From Blattamonas nauphoetae (taxonomy: Eukaryota; Preaxostyla; Oxymonadida): DNA of 64,000 nt. Below the pieces are notes generated by a model that made no database searches, was not told where the DNA came from, and saw only the letters and a list, made by a program, of their open reading frames with translations. This document shows, piece after piece, positions 62,926-64,000 of this stretch. The translations under genes were made by a program, and so were the position numbers. The stretch lies in the NCBI GenBank assembly GCA_033064195.1, contig JARBJD010000101.1, forward strand, positions 124,001 through 188,000, given 5' to 3'. How positions within the stretch are numbered: the first letter of the stretch is position 1; each line of letters starts with the position of its first letter.

Positions 62926-63420
62926 TCAGTCCTCAATTGATGTGCCCGTCCCCTTGTCAGCTTCCTTCTCGGATGATGAAGTCTTCCTTCGCCTCTCGTT
63001 TCTATCTTTCAGTAAGTCAACGCTGTGCACTCCCTCTGAAGCGAAGCTGTAAAGTTGTGTCAAGAATTCGAAGATGTGAATCATCGTTTTCTGAGTTGTA
63101 GGTTCCGATGTTTGTTCTTGTCTTGACACGTTTAGGGAAATTGAGGAGATGTGAGTGTTTGATGCTGTGTGAAATACATTATTATGATATTCGTCCGTCA
63201 TAGAGAAGAGGTCCTTTCCAGACTTATCAAACATGAAAATCGGGGGGTGCTGGATTGGTTCGATCGATTCGATGTCTGACAGGACGATTATGCTACCGAA
63301 CAGGGAGGAGCAAGAAAATGGTGGAGAGATCTCCTGAACGGGGAAAGATCGATCATTTCTCAGCACTTTTCTGAAACTCACAGTCTTCCACGAGATCGAA
63401 TGTATCGAGTTCGTCATCAC
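62926..63420 (-). CDS. Hypothetical 164-residue protein
   Basis: Minus-strand frame MMTNSIHSISWKTVSFRK...SSLFGSIIVLSDIESIEPIQHPPIFMFDKSGKDLFSMTDEYHNNVF...KGTGTSIED. A possible 39-nt intron (GTGTCAAG...ACTCAG) lies inside without changing the frame. The central part looks like ordinary protein sequence but no family is recognised. Confidence 0.35.
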   Translation of the reverse strand: MMTNSIHSISWKTVSFRKVLRNDRSFPVQEISPPFSCSSLFGSIIVLSDIESIEPIQHPPIFMFDKSGKDLFSMTDEYHNNVFHTASNTHISSISLNVSRQEQTSEPTTQKTMIHIFEFLTQLYSFASEGVHSVDLLKDRNERRRKTSSSEKEADKGTGTSIED

Positions 63421-63429
63421 TCTCCTTAG

Positions 63430-64000
63430 TTGACGAGAGATGGAATGCCCTGAGTGCTTCCGGTCGAAGGGTGCATCAATTCATGGCTAAAGCGATGGGA
63501 CAGTCACCACTCAACACTGGTCCCATCTCACGAATATGGCTGGTCTCATATCCGTTAATTCTACCCTCACTTCATCAAGGGTGTGAGAGCCTCGAAATGA
63601 CGAACGAATGAAGATGATTCCACAAATTTGCAACGCAGAAAGATGTTTCTAGAATGAGCTTGAATTCCTTCACTGTTCTTGCTCCTTTGAATCGCAGAGA
63701 GATGCTCTGTCAGTGCAGGAGGTCGAGGAGACTGAGAAAATCATCGTAGTCAATCTGATAATTGGTTTGAAGGTTTATGATTCGCGTGTCCCAACGATGA
63801 ATTGAATCAGCCAGTGGAATGTTCCATCTTCAGCAGCTGGCGTGTGAAGCAGAGAGACTGTGCAGAGATGGGAGCGTGCTATCGCTTCTTTTCTGTTCTG
63901 TTCTGATTTTCCAAGAGTGTTGGGGTTGATTCCGCTTCGATGTCGTTCTAGCATCGTTCTGTTACCCAGTTGATCGCATCAACTGTCCACGATCGTTGAC
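63430..64000. other. Window end, no confident gene
   Basis: Short minus-strand segments such as INLQTNYQIDYDDFLSLLDLL (near 63720-63780) and HTPAAEDGTFHWLIQFIVGT hint at exons of a gene continuing past the window, but frames change often and no splice model was found. Confidence 0.3.

Noticed and set aside
1-64000. Reassigned TAA/TAG codons, as known in some oxymonads
   Set aside because: Conserved frames end at all three stops at family-consistent positions, and internal TAA/TAG appear only in decayed genes.

Overview
The window looks like nuclear DNA of a protist. Genes carry many short GT...AG introns (31-62 nt in the best cases), there are no operons or ribosome-binding sites, and both strands are used evenly. 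Lineage-specific gene families (an ARM/HEAT-like helical family in at least six copies, and large parallel beta-helix surface proteins with signal peptides or C-terminal membrane anchors) together with the intron style resemble oxymonads such as Blattamonas. That assignment is an inference from memory, not a search result. Stops behave as in the standard code.

Layout. 0.2-10.6 kb holds a segmental duplication of a two-gene unit: an ARM-like gene on + and a C2H2/PHD-like zinc-finger gene on -. In copy 1 (0.2-6.4 kb) the ARM-like gene is split by a whole-looking DIRS-type element and the zinc-finger gene has lost its middle. In copy 2 (6.6-10.5 kb) both are intact. 10.8-18.6 kb is ordinary: a coiled-coil gene, an XRCC3-like RAD51 paralogue, a Pol III tRNA-like gene, a third ARM-like gene with a 253-bp-step duplication of its 5' end, a 724-residue helical protein and an RRM protein. 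19-20.4 kb is a dead pogo/Tigger-like transposase and 20.9-22.5 kb a serpin.

23.4-29.0 kb is one RRM-SH3-SH3 gene split by two unrelated DNA transposons. The first (24555-26323, long terminal inverted repeats, 9-bp target duplication) carries a decayed SNF1/AMPK-like kinase gene with its introns: a Pack-type gene-capture element. The second (26742-28987, 8-bp target duplication) has an almost identical sister at 59679-61922. Both carry the same intron-bearing non-transposase gene.

29.3-42 kb is a cell-surface block: a beta-helix membrane protein, a 1174-bp fold-back element with TA duplication, a membrane-anchored S41-type protease homologue and a giant beta-helix gene with frame breaks. 42.3-53.4 kb holds three copies of a second ARM-like subfamily (MGAV... 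N terminus, possible N-myristoylation) around a large helical-protein gene and a 577-bp MITE with an older relative beside it. 53.4-57.2 kb is gene-poor with GGACA-rich tracts, a 26-bp minisatellite and mutually exclusive hairpins. 57.4-59.5 kb is a third beta-helix gene, truncated against DIRS-like terminal sequence. The final 2 kb contains little that can be called.

As a whole this is an accessory, repeat-rich region where surface-protein and ARM-like families expand by local duplication and several unrelated transposon groups break, capture and copy host genes. Exon structures were worked out by eye; the coordinates of single introns are good where given, but RNA evidence is absent.
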